Shown here piece after piece: positions 36,840-48,137 of a stretch of DNA of 64,000 nucleotides. Under the pieces are notes generated by a model. It was given only the letters and a program-made list of their open reading frames with translations. It did not search any database and was not told the origin of the DNA. The stretch's first letter is position 1; every line of letters starts with the position of its first letter. Origin of the DNA: Turnera subulata (Eukaryota > Streptophyta > Magnoliopsida > Malpighiales > Passifloraceae); the NCBI GenBank assembly GCA_028386065.3, contig JAKUCV010002057.1, forward strand, positions 1 through 64,000, written 5' to 3'. A program made the position numbers and the translations under genes.

Positions 36840-38139
36840 TACTACTAAGTACTAACCCTTCCTTTTTCGTCTTCTATATCGAAAAGGAAAACCCTCTACA
36901 AATTTCCATTCTTCCTGAGAATTGAAGGGTCATTACATTAGTGAAACAAATCATGAATTTGGGGGCCCAATTTTATTGGATGTGGAACAGTATGAGAGGA
37001 GAGGATGAATAGTGTGTTGGGCTCGAAATTATCAATTTGTCTTTGGTGTTGGGCTGTGCTGTCATTTAAAAGCCCACAAAATCAATCCAGTTTGAACGGA
37101 ATTTGCCCATTAAATTCGACTCAAAACATCCAAAGTTTCGGCCACGTTTCGAAACTTCAGAACTTGTGTGTTTCTCGAATAGTTGCCCAAGTATTGTTCA
37201 TCAGACTAACTTTTTTGGGCCGAGAGGTTTAAGTAACATCTTGAATTTGATCCACATTTATTTAACGGGAGAATATGGAACGCGCGAACATTAATTGAAG
37301 ACAGACAGACATGATTTACAATTCTTTAGAACAAATTGTAAATAGTCAATTCACGACCGTCGTTGATATTCTTCCTTGATTAAATATTGTCTCAAGCCAC
37401 TTAAATTTAAGGAGCGATGGAGTCAGTAGTTGACTTAAAATTAAACTAAGTGCTTATATACAGTTGGATTCATACAACAAAATTGATAATTTCATCATTA
37501 CTGGATTTGAGTTTACGCTCTATAGTGTATTTAAATGGCCCGAGACCTGCAGTGCACCACCCCCCACCCACGTTCATATCCCTTCTTCTGTTTCTTCTAT
37601 GATCCCCTCCAATCCTCTTGTGTAACGTAGGAGAAGCAGGTCACTCTCTCTCTATCGAGCACTTGCATATATGAATCATGGCAAGTTCTTTATACCATGA
37701 ACGTGTGATATGAGACAATGTCCAAGCATATATAGGATTCTAAGAACTGGTGCAAGTTAAATGCTACCCAATATAGGTAGCCTACCATTCTTATAGAAGA
37801 AGCATACACATCCGATAAATCATATGAGGTGATTGACAAAGTGTGTGAAAAAGTTTAACTTTCTTGATTAAAAAAAAAAATGGTAAACTTCCTTGCTTTC
37901 TCTTGGTCCTGTTAAACAAACCAATTGAACTACTCCCTGCAGATTTTGAAAAAAATAAGAATCAATATATATTTTGAAAGTCAAAGTAGCAAAATTATGC
38001 CTGCTTAGGTAATTTGATGGGTGTACTATGCAAAATGGTAAGAAATTTGTTGACAAAAGTTTTATCTATAGCCATATATAATCCAAGTATGTCTTATGTT
38101 GATTAGATTTTGCTCCAGAGTTGGGGGCTTGCAGCATAT
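36840..38139. other. Intergenic region upstream of ATPase copy 1
   Basis: No gene recognised. The part at about 37880-38035 resembles 49120-49290 upstream of ATPase copy 2: both contain CCTGTTAAACAA, CCAATTGA and GTCAAAGTAGCAAAATTATG. The proximal promoter and leader found before copy 2 (49300-50150) have no counterpart here. Confidence 0.6.
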
Positions 38140-38594
38140 ATGGCTGAAGAATTGAACACACCGCTGGTGGATCCTGAGAACTTCAACCGAGAAGGGATTG
38201 GTTTGGTAATGTTCTGCAGTTGACAAATAAACTCGGTCAACATTTCATACATTTTGGTAACAGCATTTTGCAAGTGCTAAAAACCTGTCCTGGACTAATT
38301 ACTTGATAGGAACGCTTGCCTTTGGAGGAAGTTTTTGGACAACTAAGAACATCAAGACACGGCCTGACGTCTGAAGATGCAGAAGTTAGATTGCAGATTT
38401 TTGGCCAAAACAAACTGGAAGAGAAGCCAGTAAGGACTTCAATTTTAAGGATTTTATTTTCTAGCTAAATTTTCGTGTGACTGCTGAACCAGAAATCCAG
38501 TAGCTGAAGTATTTGAACAATTCAGATTATGGCTTTCCACTATTGTGATGCAGGATAACAAGTTTCTCAAGTTTCTCAGTTTTATGTGGAATCT

Positions 38595-39008
38595 TGAAGG
38601 AAAAAAATTGTAAGAAGGGTGTATTTGAGAAAGGCTTGTGTTGGTATTTAATTATGCAAAGAAAGAAAGTAATAAGGACTTGCAAAAAATAGAGGAAAAT
38701 AGAGGAGAGGAGCAACACACGTTTCTGTTATTTCAATCTAGAAAAGCATACAACTTTGCATTACAATGACCATATTTATAGCCATATAAACCGACTTAAC
38801 ATTACATTTAAAAATCTAGATTTTTCTATCAAACATTCTAGACCACATTAATGTTTATTAAATAATCCTAGATTTTTCTAGATAATCATTAAATGCTAAC
38901 ATAATATCTTGACTTTTATGTTGATTTTTATTTAATGTATACAAAATATCTTTGATTTTTCTAGACTAGAATTCTCTAGATATTGTAGCAAGCAATCACG
39001 CTTCAACA
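38595..39008 (-). repeat. 3' LTR of the Copia element
   Basis: About 414 bp. It starts TGTTGAAGCG on the minus strand just after the polypurine tract and ends CCTTCA at the ATPase exon. It matches the 5' LTR at 43564-43890 apart from a deletion in the latter. Confidence 0.88.
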
Positions 39009-39760
39009 CTCCTCCTTGATTTCTTGCTGCAAATTCCCAAAGCATCTCTAAGCTTCTCAAATCTTTCTTTAGGCAATGCTTTTGTCAAAATATCAGCTAG
39101 ATTATCTGCGGAATTGCAATGGACAAGACTGACTTCATTGGCTTGTTGCACTTCCCTGATGAAATGAAATTTGATCTTCATGTGCTTTGTCCTGCCATGA
39201 AACACTGGATTTTTNNNNNNNNNNNNNNNNNNNNNNNNNNNNNNNNNNNNNNNNNNNNNNNNNNNNNNNNNNNNNNNNNNNNNNNNNNNNNNNNNNNNNN
39301 NNNNNNNNNNNNNNNNNNNNNNNNNNNNNNNNNNNNNNNNNNNNNNNNNNNNNNNNNNNNNNNNNNNNNNNNNNNNNNNNNNNNNNNNNNNNNNNNNNNN
39401 NNNNNNNNNNNNNNNNNNNNNNNNNNNNNNNNNNNNNNNNNNNNNNNNNNNNNNTTGACTTTTATGTTGATTTTTATTTAATGCATACAAAATATCTTTG
39501 ATTTTTCTAGACTAGAATTCTCTAGATATTGTAGCAAGCAATCACGCTTCAACACTCCTCCTTGATTTCTTGCTGCAAATTCCCAAAGCATCTCTAAGCT
39601 TCTCAAATCTTTCTTTAGGCAATGCTTTTGTCAAAATATCAGCTAGATTATCTGCGGAATTGCAATGGACAAGACTGACTTCATTGGCTTGTTGCACTTC
39701 CCTGATGAAATGAAATTTGATCTTCATGTGCTTTGTCCTGCCATGAAACACTGGATTTTT
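38909..39760. repeat. Direct duplication flanking the assembly gap
   Basis: About 306 bases at 38909-39214 recur at 39455-39760, an offset of 546. Each copy covers the start of the 3' LTR, the polypurine tract and the end of RNase H. The only difference I noticed is TGTATAC against TGCATAC. The extra end of RNase H and LTR start is most simply an assembly artefact. Confidence 0.85.
39215..39454. other. Assembly gap (240 N)
   Basis: A run of 240 undetermined bases inside the Copia element. The sequence on the left (38909-39214) is repeated on the right (39455-39760) with only one difference noticed. The gap therefore probably separates two placements of the same DNA. Confidence 0.98.
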
Positions 39761-40850
39761 AGATTTTGCTATTGCAGATTGGTTGTCAACCATAATTTCA
39801 GTAGCTTCTTCTTGATCTTCTTTGAGATCATGCAACATTTTTCGCAACCAGATTGCTTGGTTGACAGCACCGGCAGCTGCTACATATTCTGCTTCTGCAG
39901 TGGACTGAGCAACAATATCTTGTTTCCTAGAATTCCAAGAGAAAACAGCAGTACTAAGGGTGAACAGATACCCTGATGTGCTTTTCATATCGTCTTGAGA
40001 ACCAGCCCAGTCGCTATCAAAAAATCCATGAAGCTTGATTTCTTGTTTCTGCTGAAACCAAACACCAAAATCAATAGTGCCTTTGATATATCTTAGCACC
40101 CGTTTTGTTGCCTTGAAATGTAACTCACTAGGAGCATGCATGAATCTAGAAAGTAAGCTAGCAGCAAACATAATATCAGGTCGGGTTGTTGTGAGGTATA
40201 GGAGGCAGCCTATCAAACTTCTGTATTGTGAAGCATCGGCTTTTTCAGAACCATCTTCCTTGGTTAGCTTCTCATTCAAAGCCAAAGGTGTACTGACAGG
40301 CTTGCAATCAAGCATCTTGAACTTCTTTAGAATCTCCAATGCATACTTCTTCTGGCTTATGAAGACTCCTCCTTCGGTTTGACATATTTCCATGCCAAGA
40401 AAATATGTCATTTCTCCCAAATCAGTCATCTCAAACACTTTGCTCATCTCCATTTTGAATTGCTTCACAAGCTTTGGATTATTTCCCGTGACTAACAAGT
40501 CATCCACATATAAGGACACAACCAACAAATCTGACTTTGTTGATTTCACATAGAGAGTGGCTTTATTTTTGCTCCTTTGAAAGCCAAGTTGGATTAGATA
40601 CTCATCTATCCTTGTGTACCAGGCTCTAGGAGCTTGTTTTAGGCCGTATAGAGCCTTTTTCAGGAGGTAGACTTTCTCTTCACTGCCTTTGACAATGAAA
40701 CCTTGAGGCTGCTCAACATAAATTTCTTCATCAAGAAATCCATTGAGAAAGGCTGATTTTACGTCTAATTGGAAGATTTTCCAGCCTTTTTAGGCAGCCA
40801 AGGCTAGCAGTAGTCTATTTGTATCATGTCTTGCCACTGGAGCAAATGTT
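39542..40850 (-). pseudogene. Copia RT C-terminal part and RNase H
   Basis: Contains FLNGFLDEEIYVEQPQGF, KKALYGLKQAPRAWY, the RT active site SLYVDDLLVTG, SLIGCLLYLTTTRPDIMFA, and RNase H with GFFDSDWAGSQDD, STAEAEYVAAAGA and VDNQSAIAKSKNP. The frame ends just past the polypurine tract. A TAA in LALAA-stop-KGWKIF near 40790 interrupts RT; the inverted copy of the same 80 bases has CAA there. Intact from 40549 to the end. Confidence 0.92.
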
Positions 40851-40851
40851 T
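40772..40851 (-). repeat. 80-bp inverted repeat marking the Copia inversion, left
   Basis: The reverse complement matches 42927-43006 with about two differences. It starts AACATTTGCTCCAGTGGCAA and ends GGCTGGAAAATCTTC. Each copy sits at a border of the inverted block. Confidence 0.88.
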
Positions 40852-43006
40852 ACAAGCTCAAGAGCAAAGGAGAGCACTCGGGCAGGGAATTCAAGCAGAG
40901 GGAGCTATGAATGTTAAACATAAAAACAAGCATCAGTTCAGCACTAACAATCAAAAGAAAGCTGCGGAGAAGAAGGGAAAGTAAAAGAAGTACAATGGCG
41001 ACAACAAATTTGGTCAGAAAAAACAATTTCCAGCTTGTTCTTTTTGCAAGAAAACAAATCATTCGGAGAAGTATTGTTGGTTCAGACCTGATGCACAATG
41101 CAAAAATTGCAAAAAGACAGGCCATGTTGATAAAGTATGCCAACTAAAGAAGCAGCAGCAGGATCAGCAGGCTCAACGTGTTGAAAACCAGCAAGATGAA
41201 GCACGAGAAGAACAACTGTTTGTTGTATCATGTTATACAACAGCAAGAAGCAGTGATTGGCTCATTGACAGTGGTTGCACACACCACATGACTCACAAGA
41301 TTGATGCTTTTTCAGACTTGGATGAGTCTTATCTCTCAAAGGTCAAGATTGGGAATGGAGACTACATCGACGTCAAAGGCAAAGGTACTGTTGCAGTTGA
41401 TACTCCATCAGGTACCAAATTTATTTCTGAAGTTTTATATGTTCCCAAGCTTGATCAAAATTTATTGAGTGTGGGCCAATTACTTGAAAAGAATTATTCC
41501 TTAATATTTAAGGATAATGCCTGCACTATATATGATGCTGCAAACAAGAAGCTATTTTCTGTTGGCATGAAGGAAAAAAGTTTCTCATTAAATTTGAGGA
41601 ACAATAATGCTCATTCATATGCAAGCACAATTGATATGACCTCTCTTTGGCATAAAAGGTTAGGTCATGTCAATTATACTTCCTTAAAAAATCTTCATGC
41701 TAAGGAATTAGTACATAACATGCCTGCTATTGGAGAATGCTCCGCTGTTTGTGAGGTCTGTCAACAGGGGAAGCAATCAAAATTGCCATTTCTGGTCAAC
41801 AAAGCTTGGAGAGCCTCAGAAAAACTACAATTAATCCATACGGATGTTTGTGGACCAATGAAAGTACCTTCTTTGGGAGGTTGCAGGTACTTTATTCTCT
41901 TTATAGATGATTTTTCAAGAATGTGTTAGGTTTATTTCTTGAAGCAAAAATCTGAGGTATTTGAGGTATTTAAAAACTTCAAAGCTTTGGTAGAAAATCA
42001 GAGTGGCTGCTCTATAAAGATCCTAAGGTTAGATAACGGGACTGAATATACTTCACAAAATTTTAACAAGTTTTGTGAAGATGCTGGTATCTCTCATCAG
42101 CTCACGGTAAGCTATACTCCTCAACAAAATGGAGTTAGTGAAAGAAAAAATAGAACAGTCATGGAGATGGCTAGGTGTCTCTTGTTTGAGAAGCAGATGC
42201 CTAAGAGCTTTTGGGCAGAGGCGGTGAACACTGCTGTTTATCTTCAAAATAGGTTGCCTACAAAAGCTCTAGATAATAAAACTCCATTTGAGGCTTGGAA
42301 TGGCTTCAAACCATCTGTGGAGCACTTGAGGGTATTTGGTTGTATTTGTTACACACACATACCTGATGTTAAGAGAGACAAGCTGGAGCATAAGGCTGAA
42401 GTTGGAATCTTTGTGGGATATAGCTCTGTTTCTAAAGGGTACAGAGTTTATATTCCTAAAACTTAGAAGGTTATTGTTAGTAGAAATGTTAAGTTTGTTG
42501 AAAATGCATCCTGGAATTGGCAAAATTCCAAGGGTGATCATCAACCTTCTCAAGTCTTGTCTCAGCAAATAAATCAAGATAATGGTGAGCCTCAAGAAGT
42601 AGATGAGGAGGAAGAAGAAGAAGAGTCAGTTAAAGGCACTAGAACCCTTGCTGATATATATCAAAGATGTAATGTTGCTGTTCTAGAGCCCACAACTTAT
42701 GAAGAAGCAAATAAAATTCCTGGATGGAGAGATGCAATGCAGGAGGAGATGAATATGATAGAAAAGAATCAGACTTGGTGTTTGGTTGATAGACCAAGTC
42801 ACAAAAATTTCATTGGAGTTAAATGGGTTTATAGAACCAAGTTGAATGCAGATGGTTCAGTGAATAAGTTGAAGGCTAGGTTGGTCGTGAAGGGCTACCC
42901 TCAGCAGTTTGGAGTAGATTTTACTGAAACATTTGCTCCAGTGGCAAGGCATGATACAAATAGACTACTGCTAGCCTTGGCTGCCCAAAAAGGCTGGAAA
43001 ATCTTC
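40851..43006 (+). pseudogene. Inverted gag-PR-IN-RT block of the Copia element
   Basis: Reads plus while the rest of the element reads minus. In order: gag C-terminus with two zinc knuckles (CSFCKKTNHSEKYC and CKNCKKTGHVDKVC); aspartic protease WLIDSGCTHHM; GAG-pre-integrase with SLWHKRLGHVNY; integrase with HTDVCGPMK, FIDDFSR, RLDNGTEY and the third acidic residue in QQNGVSERKN; then the start of RT with WRDAMQEEM, GVKWVYRTKLNADG and ETFAPVARHD. In-frame stops occur near 40990, 41927 and 42464, so no full polyprotein is possible. It ends where 80 bases match the inverse of 40772-40851. Confidence 0.9.
42927..43006 (+). repeat. 80-bp inverted repeat marking the Copia inversion, right
   Basis: Inverted partner of 40772-40851. 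At its right edge the gag sequence on the minus strand joins through a short shared stretch, GAAGATTTT. Confidence 0.88.
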
Positions 43007-43009
43007 TCC

Positions 43010-43420
43010 CAAAAGTCTGATTTGGTTGACAATTTTCATCAACCTATCAGAAAATTCTTTGAGGGACTCAGCCTCCTCCATCCTCAAAAACTCAAATTCG
43101 CGTCTGAGATTGAGGACTTGCATCTGCCTTGATTTTTGGCTTCCCAAAAACTCCACCTTCAACTTATCCCAAGCTTCTTTGGCAGTTTGACAAGCCATAA
43201 TTCTTATAAAAATTTCTTCGGACACCAACGAAAAAATTGCAGATAAGGCTTGATAACCTTTTGCAATTTCTTCATTGTGTTGCTTGATTTGATTTATAGT
43301 GGCTTCTTCGGAAAGTGGAGTTGGATTTACACCAACATCAACAACCTCCCATAAGCCATAAGCTTGAAGATAAGCCTTCATCTTCACAGCCCATGCTTGG
43401 AAATTCTCACCTGTGAACAC
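43010..43420 (-). pseudogene. Copia gag N-terminal part (UBN2-like)
   Basis: Capsid region with FTGENFQAWAVKMKAYLQAY, LWEVVDVG, AKEAWDKLKVEFLGS and FSDRLMKIVNQIRLLGEDF, the usual plant Copia gag pattern. The frame probably begins a little upstream (SQFFNDVKKLHSSHTTVF), but no clear ATG is visible there. It stops abruptly at the inversion border. The remainder of gag, with its zinc knuckle, lies at 40851-41160 on the other strand. Confidence 0.85.
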
Positions 43421-43563
43421 AGTGGTGTGGGAACTGTGAAGTTTCTTGACATCATTGAAGAATTGAGAAGATGGGGATTTTTAAGTTATAGGAAGGCTGA
43501 ATTTATGGGTATTGTGTTTTGGGGTTTATGGTCCCTTAAGAACAAGGGGGCTCCGCTACCAAT

Positions 43564-43890
43564 TGAAGGAAAAAAATTGTAAGAAGGGTGTATTTGGAAA
43601 AGGCTTGTGTTGGTATTTAATTATGCAAAGAAAGAAAGTAATAAGGACTTGCAAAAAACAGAGGAAAACAGAGGAGAGGAGCAACACACGTTTCTGTTAT
43701 TTCAATCTAGGAAAACATACAACTTTGCATTACAATGACCATATTTATAGCCATATAAACCGACTTAACATTACATTTAAAAATCTAGATATTTCTATCA
43801 AACATTCTAGACCACATTAATGCTTATTAAATAATCCTAGATTTTTCTAGATAATCATTAAATGCTAACATAATATCTTGACTTTTAACA
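43564..43890 (-). repeat. 5' LTR of the Copia element, shortened
   Basis: About 327 bp. It ends CCTTCA on the minus strand, immediately followed by the primer-binding site. Compared with the 3' LTR, roughly 90-110 bases after the opening TGTT are missing. That region would lie in U3, so promoter activity is doubtful. Confidence 0.88.
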
Positions 43891-46800
43891 TAATATCCTT
43901 TGTCATGGGTTGTGGAAGCAGTGGCAATTGTCCTTGCCAATGGTGGAGTAAGTAGAAATTCTTCCATAACCACTTCAGCATTTCCCTTATCTTCTGTTTC
44001 CAGAAGACTGACAACACTCAACTTTCTGCTGCATTACTCCTTTGCCGGAAATGAAAATTTCAGGGGCAAGGACCCGACTGGCAGGTTTTCGTAGGTATTA
44101 TTTGCCTACTGATAATAAATTCAACGATTAGTTTTATAGAAGAAAACAATGCTGGGAATGCTGCAGCGGCTATTATGGCATGTTTAGCTCCCAAAACAAA
44201 GGTAAGCTTGTTAATTTTTCACCCAGCCTATGGAATAGTTCTTAATGTATTTAGAAGTGATCGCATTTTCTTGCCTTTGTTCTTGTTTTTTATTGTATCC
44301 TTACAAGTTATGGAACATAAACTTCTTTGTGATCCCAGCAATACCCTCTGATGCAAATTGAAGATGCTTGTGGAATCCTGACTCAGCACCTCGTTATGCA
44401 GGTTCTAAGAGATGGCCAGTGGCAAGAGCAAGCTGCTGCTATTTTGGTGCCAGGAGATATAATTAGCATCAAGCTTGGTGATATCATCCCTGCTGATGCT
44501 CGGTTACTTGAAGGAGATCCATTAAAAATTGACCAGGCAAGTGCTTTTCACTACTAAATGAACCAAGCCTGATGGAGAACATTGTGGAATGCTTGATAAT
44601 AATATTATTGGTGCAGTCAGCCCTCACTGGAGAATCTCTCCCTGTCACCAAGATGACTGGCGATGAAGTTTATTCTGGTTCAACATGTAAGCATGGAGAA
44701 ATTGAAGCTGTGGTCATTGCTACCGGGGCTAACTCTTTCTCTGGAAAAGCAGCGCATCTAGTTGACTCCACTGAAGTTGTTGGACATTTCCAGCAGGTAA
44801 TAGTGAAGATTAACTAATAAGGTGTTCTTTAGTATGAGCTTCTAAATGGTGATCTCCTTTCAATGATTGCTAATAAGACTGGCTGAGTTAGTTGCAAACT
44901 GAAGCCTGATTTGACCAAATAAATTCTGCAAGTGCATTTAGAGTATATCATTGTTATGAAACATGTATACTGTGACATGACATAGTCGAGGGATGCTTTT
45001 ATGCAGGTTCTTACCTCCATCAGCAACTTCTGCATTTTCTTCATAGCCGTGGGGATGATTCTTGAGGTCATAGTTATGTTCCCTATACAAGACCGCTCGT
45101 ATAGAGATGGGATCAACAACCTGCTTGTTCTCTTAATTGGAGGGATACCAATTGCTATGCCAACAGTGTTGTCTGTTACACTTACTATTGGTTCTCACCT
45201 GCTATCTCAACAGGTGAAAGTACTCTTGAAAATAATTTAGTATGAAAAAGAAATCAGGACATTCTTTCTTCACTTGCAAGATAACGGTTGTGCGAAAGTA
45301 GAAATATAAGGTAGAGAAGACATTTTTGTTCACTCTCTTGCTGCTGTTTTCACTTCTCATAGGGTGCTATTACAAAAAGCATGACTGCAATAGAACTGGC
45401 AGGAATGGATGTCCTGTGCATTGACAAAACTGGAACTCTAACACTGGGTCAGCTCACAATTGATCGGAACCTAATTGAGGTATAAAAACTGATTCTTTTT
45501 CTACAATGCTAGTGAAAGCTGCAGAATATATCTTTCAAGACTTATGAAAAATAATCATCAAAAGACATGTTTAGACTTTAAATTCATGTCTAGATAATTG
45601 CCACCCATATGGTTGCATGACGCTAGAGGTCCTTCTCAGATGATTCTCTGCCTTTCCATTTATAAGACTAATGGCCAGACTTACATGGCTGCAGGTTTTT
45701 GACAAAAATATGGATAAAGATATGGTTATCTTGCTTGCAGCAAGAGCATCTAGATTGGAGCACCAGGATGCTGTGGATGCTGCTATTGTTAACATGCTGG
45801 CTGATCCAAGAGAGGTAACCTACCTAGGGGAAAATCATTATGTTTTTTGATTGGATGGACAAGTGAGCACGAAGCATTTCAGCTGTTTGCATGCAGGCTC
45901 GTGCAAACATTAGAGAAGTGCATTTTTTGCCCTACAATCCGGTGGACAAAAGAACAGCAATCACGTACATTGATTCTGATGGTAATTGGTATCGAGCTAG
46001 CAAAGGAGTACCTGATCAGGTATCTAAATCATGTTCACCATCTGGTTTTGACTCCATAATACAATGAACAAACAGAGATAAGGGTTTTCCTTGTGATTCA
46101 CTGCACCAGATACTAAACCTGTGTGAAGAGAAGGCTAACATCAGCGGGGAGGTGCTTGCCATCGTTGACAAATTCGCGGAAAAGGGCTTGCGCTCTCTTG
46201 GAGTGGCCATTCAGGTACACAACCTGCCCCACTTTCCTTTACTGGCCATTGGGTGGAAGTTCTACAGAGCCACGAACAGACACCTGTAGAAACTCCATAT
46301 TGCAACTAAGAACACTGATCTATGTTTAAACATGCAATGTGTAATAGGAAGTTCCAGAGAAAACTAATGACAGTCCTGGAGGTCCTTGGACTTTTTGCGG
46401 GTTGTTGCCCTTGCTTGATCCTCTACGACACGATAGTGCTGACACCCTCTGCAGAGCATTGGACCTTGGAATTTCCGTCAAGATGCTTACAGGTATCCGT
46501 TGCTGATTTTGACGAATTCTTTTGATGCTTCCATCAGTATGGTGTTTTCTTTCTCTCTCACTCTTTTTCTCATTTGATGAATGAAAAGAAAAATGATTTC
46601 TAAATGAACATTATAGGTGAAGACTTGGAAAGTGAAAAGGAGACGGGAAGACGGCTAGGCATGGGGACAGACATGTACCCCTCTTCATCGCTCTTGGGGC
46701 GTGACAGCGATGAAAATGAAGCTCTTCCTGTGGCTGGGCTCATTGAAACAGCTGATGGATTTTCTGGTGTATTTCCTGGTACTGGAATGTCTGTTTTATG

Positions 46801-48137
46801 GATGAGCTATTTATAAATGTTTTTTTACTTCTCCTGGAAAAAATTGAGTACAGCTAAGTTTCAGTTTTCCAAACTTAATGACAACACCAATGATGTTGTA
46901 AGCACTTAGCTTCGGTCACAATTGGCTAAACGTAGTATGCAACTGTTAAAAATATTTGCTGTCCTCAATTACTTCTCTTCTGATTAATTTGTGACTCTTT
47001 CTATTGGTTTCAGAACACAAGTACGAAATCGTAAAGATTTTACAAGGAAAGAAACATGTGGTTGGAATGACTGGAGATGGTGTTGATGATGCACCCGCTT
47101 TAAAGAAAGCAGATATTGGAATAGCAGTAGCCGATTCTACAGATGCTGCAAGAAGTGCATCTGATATAGTTCTAACCAAACCTGGCTTAAGTGTGATACG
47201 TCAGCGGGTTTGCAAGGGTAGAAAGAATATATCAGTGCTGTCTTAACCAGCAGAGATATAATCCAAAGAATGAAAAGCTACACGGTTAAGTATTGATATC
47301 TTTTTCTCTTCTGAATACATTTATGTGTTGATCGTATCTGCTATAAGTAGTTTGTTCTGCTTGCATGTGAATAATGGCATGTGCATGAGATCTATCTGGA
47401 TTACCTCGTCACCAATCATGGTTTTGAGTTAAGATGAATTATCATGAAACAGACAGTAAAGAGTCTTTAACACAACAGAATTTAACAACTGAAATAATGC
47501 TATGAGTTTCTGGCTGTTTGGCTTACTTGTCTAGCTTCTTCTGAATTCAGCCCTTGGGATATACTAAGTAATCCGGTATGCTTTTGCAGATATATGCTGT
47601 CTCCATAACAATTAGTATTGTGGTAAGTGGAGCATCTTGTACTTGTTTAACTAACCTTTTCAATTTGAAGAACTTCCTCATTAATTCTTTTCTCTCATTT
47701 CTATACTCTTTTGCAATTCTTTTTCTTTCTTTTCCTTTTGCAGCTTGGTTTTGTGCTTCTAGCCTTGATATGGGAATATGACTTCCCGCCTTTTATGGTC
47801 CTGATAATCGCAATACTTAATGATGGTAATGTTTCAAGCAGAAAAGAGGTTTCTGATGGTCTTTGTGGTCCCTTCAGCCTCCATTTTTTGCATTTTGTTC
47901 TTTTGGCAGAAAGGAAAAGGTGATAGATTAAATCGTTGACTAACGCTCCTTTCTCTTTGCAATTAGGAACCATTATGACTATATCCAAAGATCGTGTCAA
48001 GCCATCTCCAATGCCTGACAGTTGGAAGCTCAGTGGATACCATCAAGTTCATAGTCTTCTACATACCACTGGATACCATCAAGTTCATAGTTCGTTATGC
48101 GTTGAGTGGAGGAGAAGCTTGGAACCTCTTACGACGT

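Larger units (their letters stand above)
38595..43890 (-). mobile_element. Ty1/Copia LTR retrotransposon, internally inverted
   Basis: The element inserted in exon 3 of ATPase copy 1, oriented minus. Order from its 5' end: LTR 43890-43564; primer site about 43563-43549 (TTGGTAGCGGAGCC, initiator tRNA-Met type); gag N-terminus 43420 to about 43010; an inverted block 40851-42927 reading plus; RT C-terminus and RNase H about 40850-39542; polypurine tract AAATCAAGGAGGAG; 3' LTR. LTR ends are TG...CA. The shared LTR part differs at about 8 of 320 positions, so it is moderately young. The 5' LTR lacks about 90-110 bases near its start. Stops in integrase, after integrase and in RT make it defective. 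Target duplication is not clean: GAATC or AATCT on the left against ATATC on the right. Confidence 0.92.
38140..48130 (+). pseudogene. Plasma-membrane-type H+-ATPase copy 1, broken
   Basis: P3A proton-pump gene, paralogue of the intact copy at 50169. Recognisable exons: 38140-38205, 38310-38429, 38554-38593 continuing at 43897-43947, 44064-44201, 44402-44536, 44617-44796, 45007-45213, 45363-45479, 45695-45814, 45897-46019, 46110-46214, 46348-46492, 46617-46778, about 47014-47285, 47590-47622, 47744-47825 and 47967-48030. Exon 3 is split by a Copia element. The SALTGES and DKTGT motifs remain, but the hinge motif GDGVND is GDGVDD, SDKTGT is IDKTGT, and one codon is lost in exon 8. Exon 14 carries a 32-nt insertion that shifts the frame. 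Exon 17 is joined to part of exon 19; exons 18, 20 and 21, which include the autoinhibitory tail, are missing. It cannot make a pump. Confidence 0.93.

Noticed and set aside
38996..39490. A second Copia RNase H end reading across the gap.
   Set aside because: It is the duplicate around the 240-N gap and is probably an assembly artefact.
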